The position numbers and the translations under genes were made by a program. The notes below the pieces were generated by a model. It ran no database searches. It had not been told where the DNA came from and worked only from the letters and a program-made list of their open reading frames with translations. Positions 53,239-62,916 of a stretch of DNA of 64,000 nucleotides are shown here, piece by piece (position 1 is the stretch's first letter; each line of letters starts with the position of its first letter). The stretch spans positions 149,438 to 213,437 of the forward strand of contig JBJEDT010000025.1 of assembly GCA_051872335.1 (NCBI GenBank), in the 5' to 3' direction. The DNA comes from SUG2458 sp051872335 (GTDB taxonomy: Bacteria; Bacillota_I; Bacilli_A; RFN20; CAG-826).

Positions 53239-55032
53239 TTATATTTTAATTTCATGAGTTGTGGTATTAGTAATTACAACTATTTTCTTATATGGAGACT
53301 TATAATCATTTTTTAAAACTTCTAAAGAAATATTGTCTCCATCAACTTTTACTTTATAAAGATTATAATGACCTTCTAAATACGAAAACGATTCTCCATC
53401 ATCTTCATAATTAATGTACTCACCATCACCATATCGAGCATCAAAAATCAAAGTATCAATTTGATTTTTTTCAAGATACATTAAATCTTTATATGTTGGA
53501 ATAATACTTCCCTTTTTAATGAATAATCCAATTTCGCCAAGTTCTAAATGCAATAAATATTCTTTACCACCTTCATATTCTTCGTGTGTAAAATAATTAA
53601 TCCACTTTCCTTCAGGAAGATATAAACTCCTTGACCTACTTCCTTGAGTTAAAATAGGTGCTAATAATACGTTATCCCCTAACATTACTTCATCATTAAT
53701 TTCTTTTACATTTTCATCAAATGGAAAATTATAAAACAAAGGTCTTAAAATAGGAGTTCCATCTATATGTGCTTTATATGCTAAATCATACATATATGGA
53801 ATAAATTGATATCTTAAATTAACCATTTTTCGATAAGTATTTAAACATGCTTGAGAAAAACACCATGGTTCTTGATGTATTGAACCACAAGCCGAATGAT
53901 TTCTTAAAAAAGGGGCAAAAACATTAGCTTCTATAAAACGAGTTAGTAATTCATCAGTTGCATCAAAATTAAATCCCCCAACATCAACTCCATCAAATGG
54001 AAAACCTGAAATACCCATTGAACAAATCTGTGGTAAAGATAATTGTAAATGTGACCATAAAGATTGGTTATCACCATTCCAACAAATAGAATATTTTGTT
54101 GTAGTTGCAAAAGCAGCTCGAGTAATAACATATGGCCTTTTATTTAATTCTTTAAAAGCACTAGAAACACCTTTAACCATCGATTCTCCATACACATTAT
54201 GGAATTCATCATGGTATATAATTTTATCATTTGCTTTGGCTTCAACATTATCAGGTAGTGGTCCTTTAAAAGAAGCAGGTTCATTCATATCACACCATAT
54301 ACCTTTAACTTTTTGCTCAAGTAACCATTTCTTTGTAAGACCTTTAAAATATTCTTGAGTTTTCTCATTCATAAAATTAGGAAAAACAGAACGGCCAGGC
54401 CATACTTCATTGACATAGGGAGCATTATCTAAAGTACATACTAAATCATTATTAATAAGATAATCATAAACTTCATATTCTTGTTCTTCTTTTATTCCAG
54501 CGTCAAGAATTGTGACTAAACCAAGTCCCATTTTTTCTAAATCTTCTGATAATTTACTAATATTTGGAAATCTCTCTTTATTAAAAGTAAAGTCTTTAAA
54601 ATTATCCATATAATCAATATCTAAATGAATAAAATCTAAAGGTATTTTTAATTCTCTATATTTCCTAGCAATTTCTCTAACTTCATTTTCATCATAATAT
54701 GACCAACGTGATTGTTGATTACCTAACATTTTTAAAGTAGGCATTATAGGTCTACCAACTAAAGATGAATATGATCTAGTAATTGAGTTAGGATCATTGC
54801 CTAATATTAAGAAGAAATCATTTTCTCCTTTTAAGGAAGAAATATTTAGTAGATCAAATTTGTCTTTTGCAATATTAAAATATGTCTTAAAAGTTGAAGG
54901 ATAAAAAATCCCATAATATTTAGTAGTATTATGATTTATTAAAAGATAATTAATTGATTTGTATAAAGATTTATATTGTTCGTTTTGTGGTGTAGGATCA
55001 TCAGTATTATATGAAATAAATTCATATCCCAT
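53239..55032 (-). CDS. GH31 glycoside hydrolase, catalytic part (alpha-glucosidase type)
   Basis: A 597-aa frame holding the GH31 catalytic barrel. The nucleophile is in KGIWCDMNEPASF and the acid/base in CWNGDNQSLWSHLQ. The C-terminal beta domains follow (YLPEGKWINYFTHEEYEGG, the family sheet). No secretion signal, so it acts in the cytoplasm on small alpha-glucosides. The barrel is complete, but the N-terminal mutarotase-like domain is cut off: an in-frame TAA at 55117-55119 lies upstream, and 28 more codons in the same frame (YVYGLGDKAKFLN) continue the family sequence. The ATG at 55032 may not be used. Broken gene in the genomic sense. Confidence 0.85.
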   Translation of the reverse strand: MGYEFISYNTDDPTPQNEQYKSLYKSINYLLINHNTTKYYGIFYPSTFKTYFNIAKDKFDLLNISSLKGENDFFLILGNDPNSITRSYSSLVGRPIMPTLKMLGNQQSRWSYYDENEVREIARKYRELKIPLDFIHLDIDYMDNFKDFTFNKERFPNISKLSEDLEKMGLGLVTILDAGIKEEQEYEVYDYLINNDLVCTLDNAPYVNEVWPGRSVFPNFMNEKTQEYFKGLTKKWLLEQKVKGIWCDMNEPASFKGPLPDNVEAKANDKIIYHDEFHNVYGESMVKGVSSAFKELNKRPYVITRAAFATTTKYSICWNGDNQSLWSHLQLSLPQICSMGISGFPFDGVDVGGFNFDATDELLTRFIEANVFAPFLRNHSACGSIHQEPWCFSQACLNTYRKMVNLRYQFIPYMYDLAYKAHIDGTPILRPLFYNFPFDENVKEINDEVMLGDNVLLAPILTQGSRSRSLYLPEGKWINYFTHEEYEGGKEYLLHLELGEIGLFIKKGSIIPTYKDLMYLEKNQIDTLIFDARYGDGEYINYEDDGESFSYLEGHYNLYKVKVDGDNISLEVLKNDYKSPYKKIVVITNTTTHEIKI

Positions 55033-55116
55033 ATGATTTAAAAATTTAGCTTTATCGCCTAATCCATATACATAAGATTTATCATATAGTTTAATATTAA
55101 TATTTGTTTTTTGGAT

Positions 55117-55410
55117 TTAATCTTCTTTAATAGCTGTATAACTATCTTCATATTCTTCAAATATAATTTCATCATTTTTCTTAACAATTAACCTTAAAAA
55201 ATTATCAAATATAAACTCATAATCATTAATATAAATTTCATTTCTCTTAACAGATATTGAACAAAATTGTATGTCTTCGTTAAGCTCAACTAAAGAAGTA
55301 TCATTTTGAACATAAAAAATCCTAAATAAATTTTCATTTATAATTTTAAGAAATCTTTTATTCTTTCTATTATTTATAATTATTAAATTATCTTGGCTTT
55401 TAATTTTCAT
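55117..55410 (-). pseudogene. N-terminal domain of the same GH31 enzyme, cut by a stop codon
   Basis: 97 codons that read like the start of a GH31 N-terminal domain (DNLIIINNRKNKRFLKIINE, FRIFYVQND, RNEIYINDYEF, LRLIVKKND). The frame ends at TAA and would continue in the same frame into the catalytic part at 53239-55032 with no frameshift. A single base change (for example to CAA or AAA) would restore a 723-aa protein. If real, the gene is inactive unless the stop is read through or the second part is re-initiated. Confidence 0.8.
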
Positions 55411-55465
55411 ATCTAGTTCTCCAATTATATATAAAACAAGTTAATAAGTTTTGTAAAATGTAAAT

Positions 55466-55822
55466 TTATATGACTAAAATATCATTTAAAGAATTTAGAA
55501 GTTCAGCTAAATCATCTTTGACTGTATAATAAATAATTTCCATTTGTATAGAGCCGTAATCATGCACTATTCTATTTCGTAAACCACTGATTTTATGCCA
55601 CGGTATATTTGGATAAGCATCAAAAATAGTATTAGGTAACTTTTTAACGTATTCCGAAATTTGTATAAATTTAAAACTAATTGCTGAAGATAAAACTTCA
55701 TCTCTATTAAAATCTTCCAATGATATTCTATCTAAATGCCTAAGGCAAAACTCAATATTCTCAATTATGTTATTAATGAAATATTTATAATCTTTTACAT
55801 TATCCATATATTTTAATACCAT
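55466..55822 (-). CDS. hepT: HepT-like RNase toxin
   Basis: A 118-aa HEPN-domain toxin (or 113 aa from the ATG at 55807). It is helical, with the catalytic RX4HxY motif RNRIVHDYG at about 82-90. HepT toxins cut RNA or are themselves AMPylated by MntA. It overlaps the end of the MntA gene, the standard antitoxin-toxin layout, so this is a complete HepT/MntA module. Confidence 0.9.
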   Translation of the reverse strand: MVLKYMDNVKDYKYFINNIIENIEFCLRHLDRISLEDFNRDEVLSSAISFKFIQISEYVKKLPNTIFDAYPNIPWHKISGLRNRIVHDYGSIQMEIIYYTVKDDLAELLNSLNDILVI

Positions 55823-56267
55823 CCTTCATTATCTCTCTTAAAAGTTCTGGATTGTTTTCTAATTGATTTATTTTTAATAAATCTATTTTTTTATGTAAAA
55901 CTTCTCTTAAATCTTCTATTAAACCAAAATAATCTAAACCAGTTATTTCTGAATCGATGATTAAATCTATATCACTTGATGGTTGTGCTTTATTCTTTGC
56001 ATAAGAACCAAATAAATAGCAAAAGTTAATAGAATATTTTTCAAATACTTTTTCAACCGCATTTTTTATATCAGTAAGTTTTAAGATTCCGTGATCTTCA
56101 TCTACTTGGAAAAATTCATTTAATTTGAAAATATAATATTGTAATTTAGAATCATTAAAATCCATTGATTCATATTTTTGATATGTCCTTCTTGAAATAT
56201 TTAAAATACTAGCAGCATCAATTTGACTAATACCTATAGACTCTCTTGTTTTTCTAAGCTCATTCAT
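55800..56267 (-). CDS. mntA: MntA-type nucleotidyltransferase antitoxin with N-terminal HTH
   Basis: A 155-aa protein. Residues 1-50 form an XRE-like helix-turn-helix (RKTRESIGISQIDAASILNI). Residues 70-155 are a minimal nucleotidyltransferase with GSYAKNKAQPSSDIDLII (GSx10DxD). MntA disarms HepT by adding AMP to its Tyr. A DNA-binding fusion is not part of the basic MntA and would let it repress its own promoter. A dense cluster of GCGCA repeats lies 39-104 bases upstream and fits its operator. Confidence 0.85.
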   Translation of the reverse strand: MNELRKTRESIGISQIDAASILNISRRTYQKYESMDFNDSKLQYYIFKLNEFFQVDEDHGILKLTDIKNAVEKVFEKYSINFCYLFGSYAKNKAQPSSDIDLIIDSEITGLDYFGLIEDLREVLHKKIDLLKINQLENNPELLREIMKDGIKIYG

Positions 56268-56305
56268 AAATTTATCATCCTTTCTTATTTATAGTATATG
56301 ACAAA

Positions 56306-56371
56306 TTGCGCAAGAAAACAATGCAACAAGCGCAAAAATTGCGCATTCAAATTTTAAAAATGCGCAATTTT
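56306..56371. promoter_or_regulatory. Cluster of GCGCA repeats upstream of mntA-hepT
   Basis: Four GCGCA-type copies lie in 66 bases: TTGCGCAA (56306-56313), AGCGCAA (56330-56336) and a 13-bp inverted pair AAAATTGCGCATT (56335-56347) and AATGCGCAATTTT (56359-56371). GC-rich islands like this stand out in the AT-rich background. They are probably operators for the MntA HTH; the inverted pair could also end the preceding transcript. Confidence 0.65.
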
Positions 56372-56413
56372 ATATTTATATTATTATATTAAAGTTATTA
56401 ATTTAAAGAAATC

Positions 56414-57214
56414 TTATTTATCTTCACCATTAGTTTTCTTTCTAAAGACTAAGAATAGAACTAAGCTTATAATAATTGGAATAATCAAAATGCATGTACA
56501 AATTAGAGATCGTGTATATATAGGAGCAGAACTACTCTCACTATATGTTAAGAATGAAGTTACACAAACAACGACATAAGTAACAACTAAAAAGATAAAT
56601 ACTCCTAAGGATATCCACTTTACTAATTTAGTGGCATTCTTTTTTAAATTGATTTTTAAGACTCTGAGCATAATTAAATAGAAAGCAATAAATAAAATGA
56701 AATAAGTTATTTCATATAAATAAATAACGACGTTAGTACTTAATTCAAAGAAAATAAGAATTGGTGTTATTGCTAACGCACATGAAATTAATGTGTGTAA
56801 AACATTCTTGTTATATAAAGGAGTTAATACCCCCAATAAAGCAAATGATATAGGTCCAATTAAGAAACAATATACCATTATTGATGTTGGGTCTAATGAA
56901 GTCATCAACAAAGGAATTAAAATTCCAATTAATCCATATGATAGAAAAACAAAGAAATCAAATAAATATTTCTTGAGTAAGTAGTACTTACTATTCAAAT
57001 CTACTACCATTGTTTTTACATCATCTTCACCTAACAGTTCATCTATTGATAAATTTAATAATTTGGCAATATCTTTTAATGTTTCAATATTTGGATATCC
57101 ATTATCATTTTCCCATTTACTAACAGCATTTCTTGTAACAAATAATTTGGCAGCAAAATCTTCTTGAGTTAAATTGTGTTCAGCTCTATATTGTTTAATT
57201 TTTTCACTTAACAT
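56414..57214 (-). CDS. XRE-family regulator with membrane domain
   Basis: A 266-aa protein. Residues 1-62 are an XRE helix-turn-helix (LTQEDFAAKLFVTRNAVSKWENDNGYP). About six hydrophobic segments follow (from about 85). It is a paralogue in plan of the regulator at 58122-59183. Membrane-bound XRE regulators of this kind are common in Firmicutes and sense membrane or envelope stress. It is divergent from the lipoprotein gene at 57413, with 198 bases between. Confidence 0.85.
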   Translation of the reverse strand: MLSEKIKQYRAEHNLTQEDFAAKLFVTRNAVSKWENDNGYPNIETLKDIAKLLNLSIDELLGEDDVKTMVVDLNSKYYLLKKYLFDFFVFLSYGLIGILIPLLMTSLDPTSIMVYCFLIGPISFALLGVLTPLYNKNVLHTLISCALAITPILIFFELSTNVVIYLYEITYFILFIAFYLIMLRVLKINLKKNATKLVKWISLGVFIFLVVTYVVVCVTSFLTYSESSSAPIYTRSLICTCILIIPIIISLVLFLVFRKKTNGEDK

Positions 57215-57412
57215 GAAATCACCTTCCTTACAACTTTATTATATAAATTTACATTATTTAAATCACGACACTTTTAGTTACTCAAATAATTTAAATTAAA
57301 TTTCTATATTTATCAATCTTCATCTATTTAGTTGCGTAGAACACCAAGAAGTATAAAAATTTCAAATAATGGATATGTAAATATTATATAATTACCAAAA
57401 GGAGAAACCTAT

Positions 57413-57946
57413 ATGAAAAATATTTTACCAATAGTTTTAACTCTAGCTTTACTTACAGGTTGTGGTAATAGTATTAACCGTTTCTACAATGGTAAGGTAT
57501 TAAAAGAATTTGATATTACAGACTTCCCACATCCTCAAGGAGTAAAAGATGAAAATGCTCCAAGTAGTAGTACATTATATTTCAATACAACAAAAGAAGG
57601 TTTTGAAAAGTACGCAGAAGAATTATATACATATCTTGTAGGTAAAAACTTTACCTATTTTGGATATCGTGGAAACGAGTTATCAAATGCATTTGGTGGA
57701 GCTCCAGAATATGAGTTTTATATAAGTTCAAACCTTTCCGACCATAAGTATCTAGTTGATAGATTCGGAAACAAATTTGAAAATTGTTATGTTTTTGTCT
57801 TTGCAGATGAACTATCTGAAGATTCTTTAATTAATGAATGTGCAATCGAATTAATATATCGATCTGAAGATGAATATAATACTCATTTATGTGTTTACTA
57901 CGATAAAAATGTAATTACAAGTTATACTTTGATATCCAATAAATAG
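57413..57946 (+). CDS. Lipoprotein of unknown function
   Basis: A 177-aa protein with a lipoprotein signal MKNILPIVLTLALLTGC (lipobox LTGC). The mature part has an ITDFPH turn, a GFEKYAEELYTYL helix and a beta-rich end (FENCYVFVFADELS, ECAIELIYRSED). A degraded copy lies at about 59186-59610 and a diverged paralogue at 38672-39223. Its neighbours are two membrane-bound XRE regulators. The function is unknown. A good GGAGAAA precedes the ATG. Confidence 0.75.
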   Translation: MKNILPIVLTLALLTGCGNSINRFYNGKVLKEFDITDFPHPQGVKDENAPSSSTLYFNTTKEGFEKYAEELYTYLVGKNFTYFGYRGNELSNAFGGAPEYEFYISSNLSDHKYLVDRFGNKFENCYVFVFADELSEDSLINECAIELIYRSEDEYNTHLCVYYDKNVITSYTLISNK

Positions 57947-58121
57947 AAAAATAAATTTATTATTAATTTCCCATGATTAATTTAATTTTTAGATTACGTT
58001 AATATAATTTTTTAACAAAATTTATAATTCAACCATCAGTTGAAATTTTTCAATTACAAGTGTCTTGCATATAATTCTTTTAAGCATATATACTTTAAGT
58101 GTCAAAAGGAGGACAAGCTTA

Positions 58122-59183
58122 ATGAATAAAGATAAAATGGGAAAATTCTTAACTGAACTTAGGAAAGAAAAAAATTTAACCTTACAAGAAGCAGGTGAAA
58201 TATTTCTTGTATCATTTCAAGCAATTTCAAAATGGGAAAAAGGAGAGTCGATTCCAGATATTGCTATATTAGAAAAACTTTCAAAATTTTATAATGTTTC
58301 TATAGAAGAAATTATTAATGGAGAAAGAAAAGCAAAAGAAGTAAGAATAGAAGTAAATAATATTCCATATAAGAAACCACGTGTTGTAAAAGTTAACGAT
58401 ATTCTGATTGGTTCCTTATACCTTGTTTTTATCTTTTTAATTGGATTATTTTGCCAAGTACAATTTGAGTACTCAACTAACCCTTTGATTTACAATAGTC
58501 AAATTTTAGTTAGTGCAAATATGTATGATTTAATATTCACTGCAAATTATAAAGCTGGTAATGTCTTCATATTACTATCACTTATTTTCTTTATTTTATC
58601 TACGATATTTTGCATATTGTGTGGAACAGCAATGAGTAATATTAAAAGTGGAAATATATTAAGAAGAGTATTTGCATTTGCTTCAACCATATGTGCAATG
58701 ATTTATATTACTATTGCTACTGACATATATGCTTTTGGGGCTGTAATATATGTTTTATATATCTTATCATATACCCTTTTAATTTATTGTTTACCATCTT
58801 TTCAAGAAAAAGAAACTACCTATATAGTTCCAAGAAAGATGAAATTAGGTTATATAATAACTTCCTATGTTTGTCTATTAATAGGAATAATATTCATATT
58901 GTCTCTAGTAGATAAACAAACTACATTACAATGTATATTCTTAGTTTTAATTGGAATATTCAGTATTAATGAAATTAGACAAAAAGCAAACTTTGAAAAT
59001 AGAATAGCTTACCTAAGTTTAATGATTACTTCTATTGTTCTTTCTGCAATAGCTGGTTACTATATACTTGATTATGACTATTCACATATACAAACAATTT
59101 ATTTCACAATATTTGCAGCGGTTTATATTATTTTCTTTGTAATATATATGGCTATATTTCATAAAAAGCAACAAATAGAATAA
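58122..59183 (+). CDS. XRE-family regulator with membrane domain (paralogue)
   Basis: A 353-aa protein. I start it at 58122 because AAAGGAGGACA is upstream; the longest frame adds 19 unsupported residues. Residues 1-65 are an XRE helix-turn-helix (LTLQEAGEIFLVSFQAISKWEKG). About eight hydrophobic segments follow. Together with the gene at 56414-57214 it brackets the lipoprotein gene at 57413. The lipoprotein's degraded copy follows at once, as if a lipoprotein-regulator pair had been duplicated. Confidence 0.85.
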   Translation: MNKDKMGKFLTELRKEKNLTLQEAGEIFLVSFQAISKWEKGESIPDIAILEKLSKFYNVSIEEIINGERKAKEVRIEVNNIPYKKPRVVKVNDILIGSLYLVFIFLIGLFCQVQFEYSTNPLIYNSQILVSANMYDLIFTANYKAGNVFILLSLIFFILSTIFCILCGTAMSNIKSGNILRRVFAFASTICAMIYITIATDIYAFGAVIYVLYILSYTLLIYCLPSFQEKETTYIVPRKMKLGYIITSYVCLLIGIIFILSLVDKQTTLQCIFLVLIGIFSINEIRQKANFENRIAYLSLMITSIVLSAIAGYYILDYDYSHIQTIYFTIFAAVYIIFFVIYMAIFHKKQQIE

Positions 59184-59185
59184 AG

Positions 59186-59610
59186 CAGAAATAATCTCAA
59201 ATTACATATCCATATAGAGAAAAGATATTAATGCTTCAAATAATAGTACTTAATATTTCAATTCAAAAACAAACATTTTGAAGAATGTACAAAAGATTAT
59301 ATATCTACATTATATAAAAACTTTCCACATTTTGGATATAATGGAAAAGAAATATCAAATGCATTTGATTGAGATCTCAACTATGACTTTACATAAGAAC
59401 AAATATTTTGCCCATTTGTACAAACTTATATATTTCAATACCATATTTGAGAATTGTTGCGTTTTTGCAGATGAAATGTCCGAATATTCTTTAATTAGTG
59501 AATGTACAATTAAATTGATATATCAATCTACAGATAAATATAATGCTAATATATGCATTTATCATAATAAAAATATAATTACTAATTATACTTTTGTTCA
59601 CATTAAATGA
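59186..59610 (+). pseudogene. Degraded copy of the 57413 lipoprotein
   Basis: Codon-by-codon similarity to 57413-57946 runs from about 59186 to the TGA at 59608-59610. It lacks the signal peptide and carries an in-frame stop TAA near 59251, a TGA at 59370, a TAA at 59394 and a frame change between about 59396 and 59440. The last part (FENCCVFADEMSEYS and IIYQS-like end) is still readable in another frame. The short open frame at 59278-59610 is a by-product of the decay. Confidence 0.85.
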
Positions 59611-59779
59611 TGAAAAATGCAGTAAAATGCCTAAAAAGTACAATTCCAATATGTTTTCTATAATGCACAAAAAGTCATACTTTAAATATAGTGCATGCCG
59701 ATAATTTATTCCTGATAATGCTAAAAAAATTGATTAGCCTAAAATTTATAAAAAAGCGGCTATTTAAGCGATTTTTACC

Positions 59780-61162
59780 CTATTTTTGTGGTTTTAACTC
59801 CAGCAAACAAACGGATTCAACGTGAAATGTATGTGGAAACATATCTACAGGTGTAACTGATTTAACTTCATATTTATCATTTAAAAATTTAACATCTCTT
59901 GCTAATGTTGCTGGATCACAAGAAACATAAACGACTTTTTTAGGTGATAACTTTTTAACTGAAGTTAAAAATCTTTCATCAGATCCTTTACGTGGTGGAT
60001 CAATAAAAATTACATCATATCGTTTCTTATTATTAGCTTCATTAACAATAAAATTAGATGCATCGCCAACAAAGAAACTTACATTAGTAATGTTATTTAA
60101 TCTAGCATTCTTTTTCGCATCTTTAATAGCATCTTCAACTATTTCTACACTTGTTACTTCTTTAGCGTGTTTACTAGCAATAAGCCCAATTGTGCCAATT
60201 CCACAATAAGCATCTAAAATGGTTTCTTTTCCTGTTAATTCAGCTTTCTTAATAGCTTCACTATATAATTTTTCAGTTTGAACTGGATTAACTTGATAAA
60301 AAGATTTAGAAGAAATTTGAAAACGTACTCCAAGTAAAGAATCTTCTATAAAGCCTTTACCCATTAATATATTTTCTTTTTCACCTAAAATAACATTAGT
60401 ATCGCGATGATTTACATTTTGAACAATAGTTGTAATTTCAGGACATTCTTTATGTAACTCTTTTACAAAATTATTACGTCCTGGAAAACTATCAACATTA
60501 GTTACAAGTGTAACCATAATTTGATGAGAATAATATCCAGACCTAATTAAGATATGACGAATAACTCCATCACGAGTATCTTCATCATATGGTTTTATTT
60601 TCATTTTTTTCATTAATGTTTTTATTGTAGATAAAATCTTTCCACCAACTTTATCTTCTATAAAACATTCTTCAATAGGTACAATTTCATGTGTTTTTGC
60701 TTTATAAAAACCAGATATAATATTGCCTTTTTGAGACATTCCAATTGGCATTTGAATTTTATTTCGATAATTATAAGGATCATCCATTCCTATTGTGTTA
60801 TCTACTTGAACATTCATTTTTCCAATTCGTTTAAAACATTCAGTAACTTTTTTCTTTTTATATTCTAATTGAGCTTCATATTTTAAACTTTGAAAACAAC
60901 AACCACCACAAGAAGTTGCTACTTTACATCTAGGAGTAATACGATCTTTAGAAAGCTTATTAATTTTAAGAATACGACCAAACATCATATCTTTTCTTTT
61001 ATAATTAATCATAACTTCAGCTTCTTCACCTAATAATAAATTATCAACAAAAACAGGGATATTATCATATTTGATAATACCCTTTCCTTCTGAAGAATAA
61101 TCTATACAAGTTCCTGTAATTATTCCTAAGTTATCATTTTTTAATTTATTCTTTTTAGACAT
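59780..61162 (-). CDS. rlmCD: 23S rRNA (uracil-5)-methyltransferase, RlmCD type
   Basis: A 460-aa SAM enzyme of the RumA/RlmD family that makes 5-methyluridine in 23S rRNA. An N-terminal TRAM domain (about 10-70) binds RNA. The iron-sulfur motif is CKVATSCGGCCFQ near 78-90. Motif I is ILDAYCGIGTIGL, and the nucleophile Cys lies in VYVSCDPATLARD. In Firmicutes a single RlmCD often makes both modifications; which sites are used cannot be told. It overlaps the end of metG by one base. Confidence 0.9.
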   Translation of the reverse strand: MSKKNKLKNDNLGIITGTCIDYSSEGKGIIKYDNIPVFVDNLLLGEEAEVMINYKRKDMMFGRILKINKLSKDRITPRCKVATSCGGCCFQSLKYEAQLEYKKKKVTECFKRIGKMNVQVDNTIGMDDPYNYRNKIQMPIGMSQKGNIISGFYKAKTHEIVPIEECFIEDKVGGKILSTIKTLMKKMKIKPYDEDTRDGVIRHILIRSGYYSHQIMVTLVTNVDSFPGRNNFVKELHKECPEITTIVQNVNHRDTNVILGEKENILMGKGFIEDSLLGVRFQISSKSFYQVNPVQTEKLYSEAIKKAELTGKETILDAYCGIGTIGLIASKHAKEVTSVEIVEDAIKDAKKNARLNNITNVSFFVGDASNFIVNEANNKKRYDVIFIDPPRKGSDERFLTSVKKLSPKKVVYVSCDPATLARDVKFLNDKYEVKSVTPVDMFPHTFHVESVCLLELKPQK

Positions 61163-62751
61163 TATTTATTTCCACCCATTAATGAAGCAATATAAGGAAC
61201 TTCAACTTCAGCATCTAATCTAGGGAATAATGGACTACCTTTTGTAACAGTTACATCTTGTAACTTACCAAATTTTCTAATTTCTTCAAAACTTAATAAT
61301 GAAGAAGGAATGCCTAATTGTTCGAATACTTTAGAACAAGATTCAACTAAAACAGGTTGTAATAAAAATGAAGTAATATATAAAACATTTGCTAAATGAC
61401 TCATAACACTAGCTAATTCTTTTTTCTTTGTTTCATCTTTTGCTAAAGCCCAAGGCATTGTTTCATCAATATATTTATTAGCACGTGAAACTAGATTCAT
61501 AACACTAATAAATGCATCAGTAATCTTTAATTCATCAAAGTACTTTTCATATTGAGTAACTGTGAATTCAGCAAGGGCACGAAGTTCTTTATCTTGAGGA
61601 TTAACATCACCTTCATAATGAGGAATAACACCATCAAAATATTTTGTAATCATACCAATAGTACGATTTAATAAATTACCAAAGTCATTTGCTAAATCAA
61701 CATTAATTCGATTAACAAAATCTTCCGGTGTAAATCTTCCATCACTTCCAAAAATTGTCTCTCTTACTAAATAATATCTAACAGTATCAAGACCATATCT
61801 TTCAATTAATGGATAAGGTGAAACAACATTACCTTTTGATTTTGACATTTTACCATCTTTCATCATTAATAAACCATGAACAAATACTTTATCTGGTAAA
61901 TGTAAATCAAGAGCAAACAATAAAATAGGCCAATAAATAGTATGGAATCTAGTAATATCATTTCCGATAACATGAATAATTTCTGTATCTTCATTCCAGT
62001 ATTTTTTAAATAATGAATCATCATCACTTAAATAACCTAAAGCTGAAATATAATTTAATAAAGCATCAATCCAAACATAAACAACATGCTTTGGATCACT
62101 TTTAACTGGAACTCCCCAAGTAAAAGAAGTACGTGTAATACATAAATCTTCTAATCCAGGTTTAATAAATGTATTAATCATTTCGTTTTTACGAGATTCA
62201 GGTGTAATAAATTCAGGATGTTCATCGTAAAATTTCAATAAACGATCGACATATTTTCCTACACGTAAAAAATATGCTTTTTCTTTAGATTTATATACTT
62301 CTCTTCCACAATCAGGGCAAATATGATTTTCACCAACTTGAGTATCGGTCCAGAATGATTCACAAGGAGTACAATACCATCCTTCGTATTCTCCTAAATA
62401 AATATCTCCTTGTTCTAGTAATCTTTCAAAAACCTTTTGTACAACATCAATATGTCTTTGTTGAGATGTACGAATATAATCATCATTGGTTATTTTCATT
62501 GTATCCCATAATTTATGGAATCCAGCAACGATTTCATCAACAAATTCTTGTTCTGTTTTATTTGCTTTTAATGCATTCTTTTGAATCTTTTCTCCGTGTT
62601 CATCACTACCTGTTAAAAAATAGCAATCATCTCCATGCATTCTTCTATAACGAGCATATGTATCACACATTGTTGTACAATATGCATGACCAATATGTAA
62701 ATTAGCACTTGGGTAATAAATTGGTGTTGTAATATAATATCTCTTTTTCAT
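61162..62751 (-). CDS. metG: Methionyl-tRNA synthetase
   Basis: A 529-aa class I synthetase that charges tRNA-Met. HIGH is in SANLHIGHAYCTT, KMSKS in MMKDGKMSKSKGNVVSP, and the zinc ribbon is CTPCESFW with CPDCGREV. The C-terminal tRNA-binding (Trbp111-type) domain is absent, as in the shorter MetG group. It overlaps rlmCD at the 3' end, so both are cotranscribed from a promoter in the 165-base gap to the divergent gene at 62917. No T-box is seen. Confidence 0.96.
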   Translation of the reverse strand: MKKRYYITTPIYYPSANLHIGHAYCTTMCDTYARYRRMHGDDCYFLTGSDEHGEKIQKNALKANKTEQEFVDEIVAGFHKLWDTMKITNDDYIRTSQQRHIDVVQKVFERLLEQGDIYLGEYEGWYCTPCESFWTDTQVGENHICPDCGREVYKSKEKAYFLRVGKYVDRLLKFYDEHPEFITPESRKNEMINTFIKPGLEDLCITRTSFTWGVPVKSDPKHVVYVWIDALLNYISALGYLSDDDSLFKKYWNEDTEIIHVIGNDITRFHTIYWPILLFALDLHLPDKVFVHGLLMMKDGKMSKSKGNVVSPYPLIERYGLDTVRYYLVRETIFGSDGRFTPEDFVNRINVDLANDFGNLLNRTIGMITKYFDGVIPHYEGDVNPQDKELRALAEFTVTQYEKYFDELKITDAFISVMNLVSRANKYIDETMPWALAKDETKKKELASVMSHLANVLYITSFLLQPVLVESCSKVFEQLGIPSSLLSFEEIRKFGKLQDVTVTKGSPLFPRLDAEVEVPYIASLMGGNK

Positions 62752-62916
62752 TTGTTAATCCTCCATGGCAATTAATCTTTATGCTTATTCAATATACCAT
62801 ATTTTTATCTATAAATCTATTTAATAAGTGCATTACAAATAAATTAATACTCAATTGTATTTATTTACATTCTTATAATTTATCGTTATATTAAAAACGT
62901 AAAGGATGTTATATTT

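Noticed and set aside
59278..59610. A 110-codon open frame on the plus strand
   Set aside because: It is the decayed copy of the lipoprotein at 57413, read in a shifted frame over part of its length, so it is reported as a pseudogene.
59740..59779. Terminator after rlmCD (GCGGCTATTTAAGCG region)
   Set aside because: Only three to four base pairs form and the arms do not extend, so it is too weak to call.
62752..62916. T-box leader ahead of metG
   Set aside because: The gap is short and lacks the T-box sequence and specifier stem.
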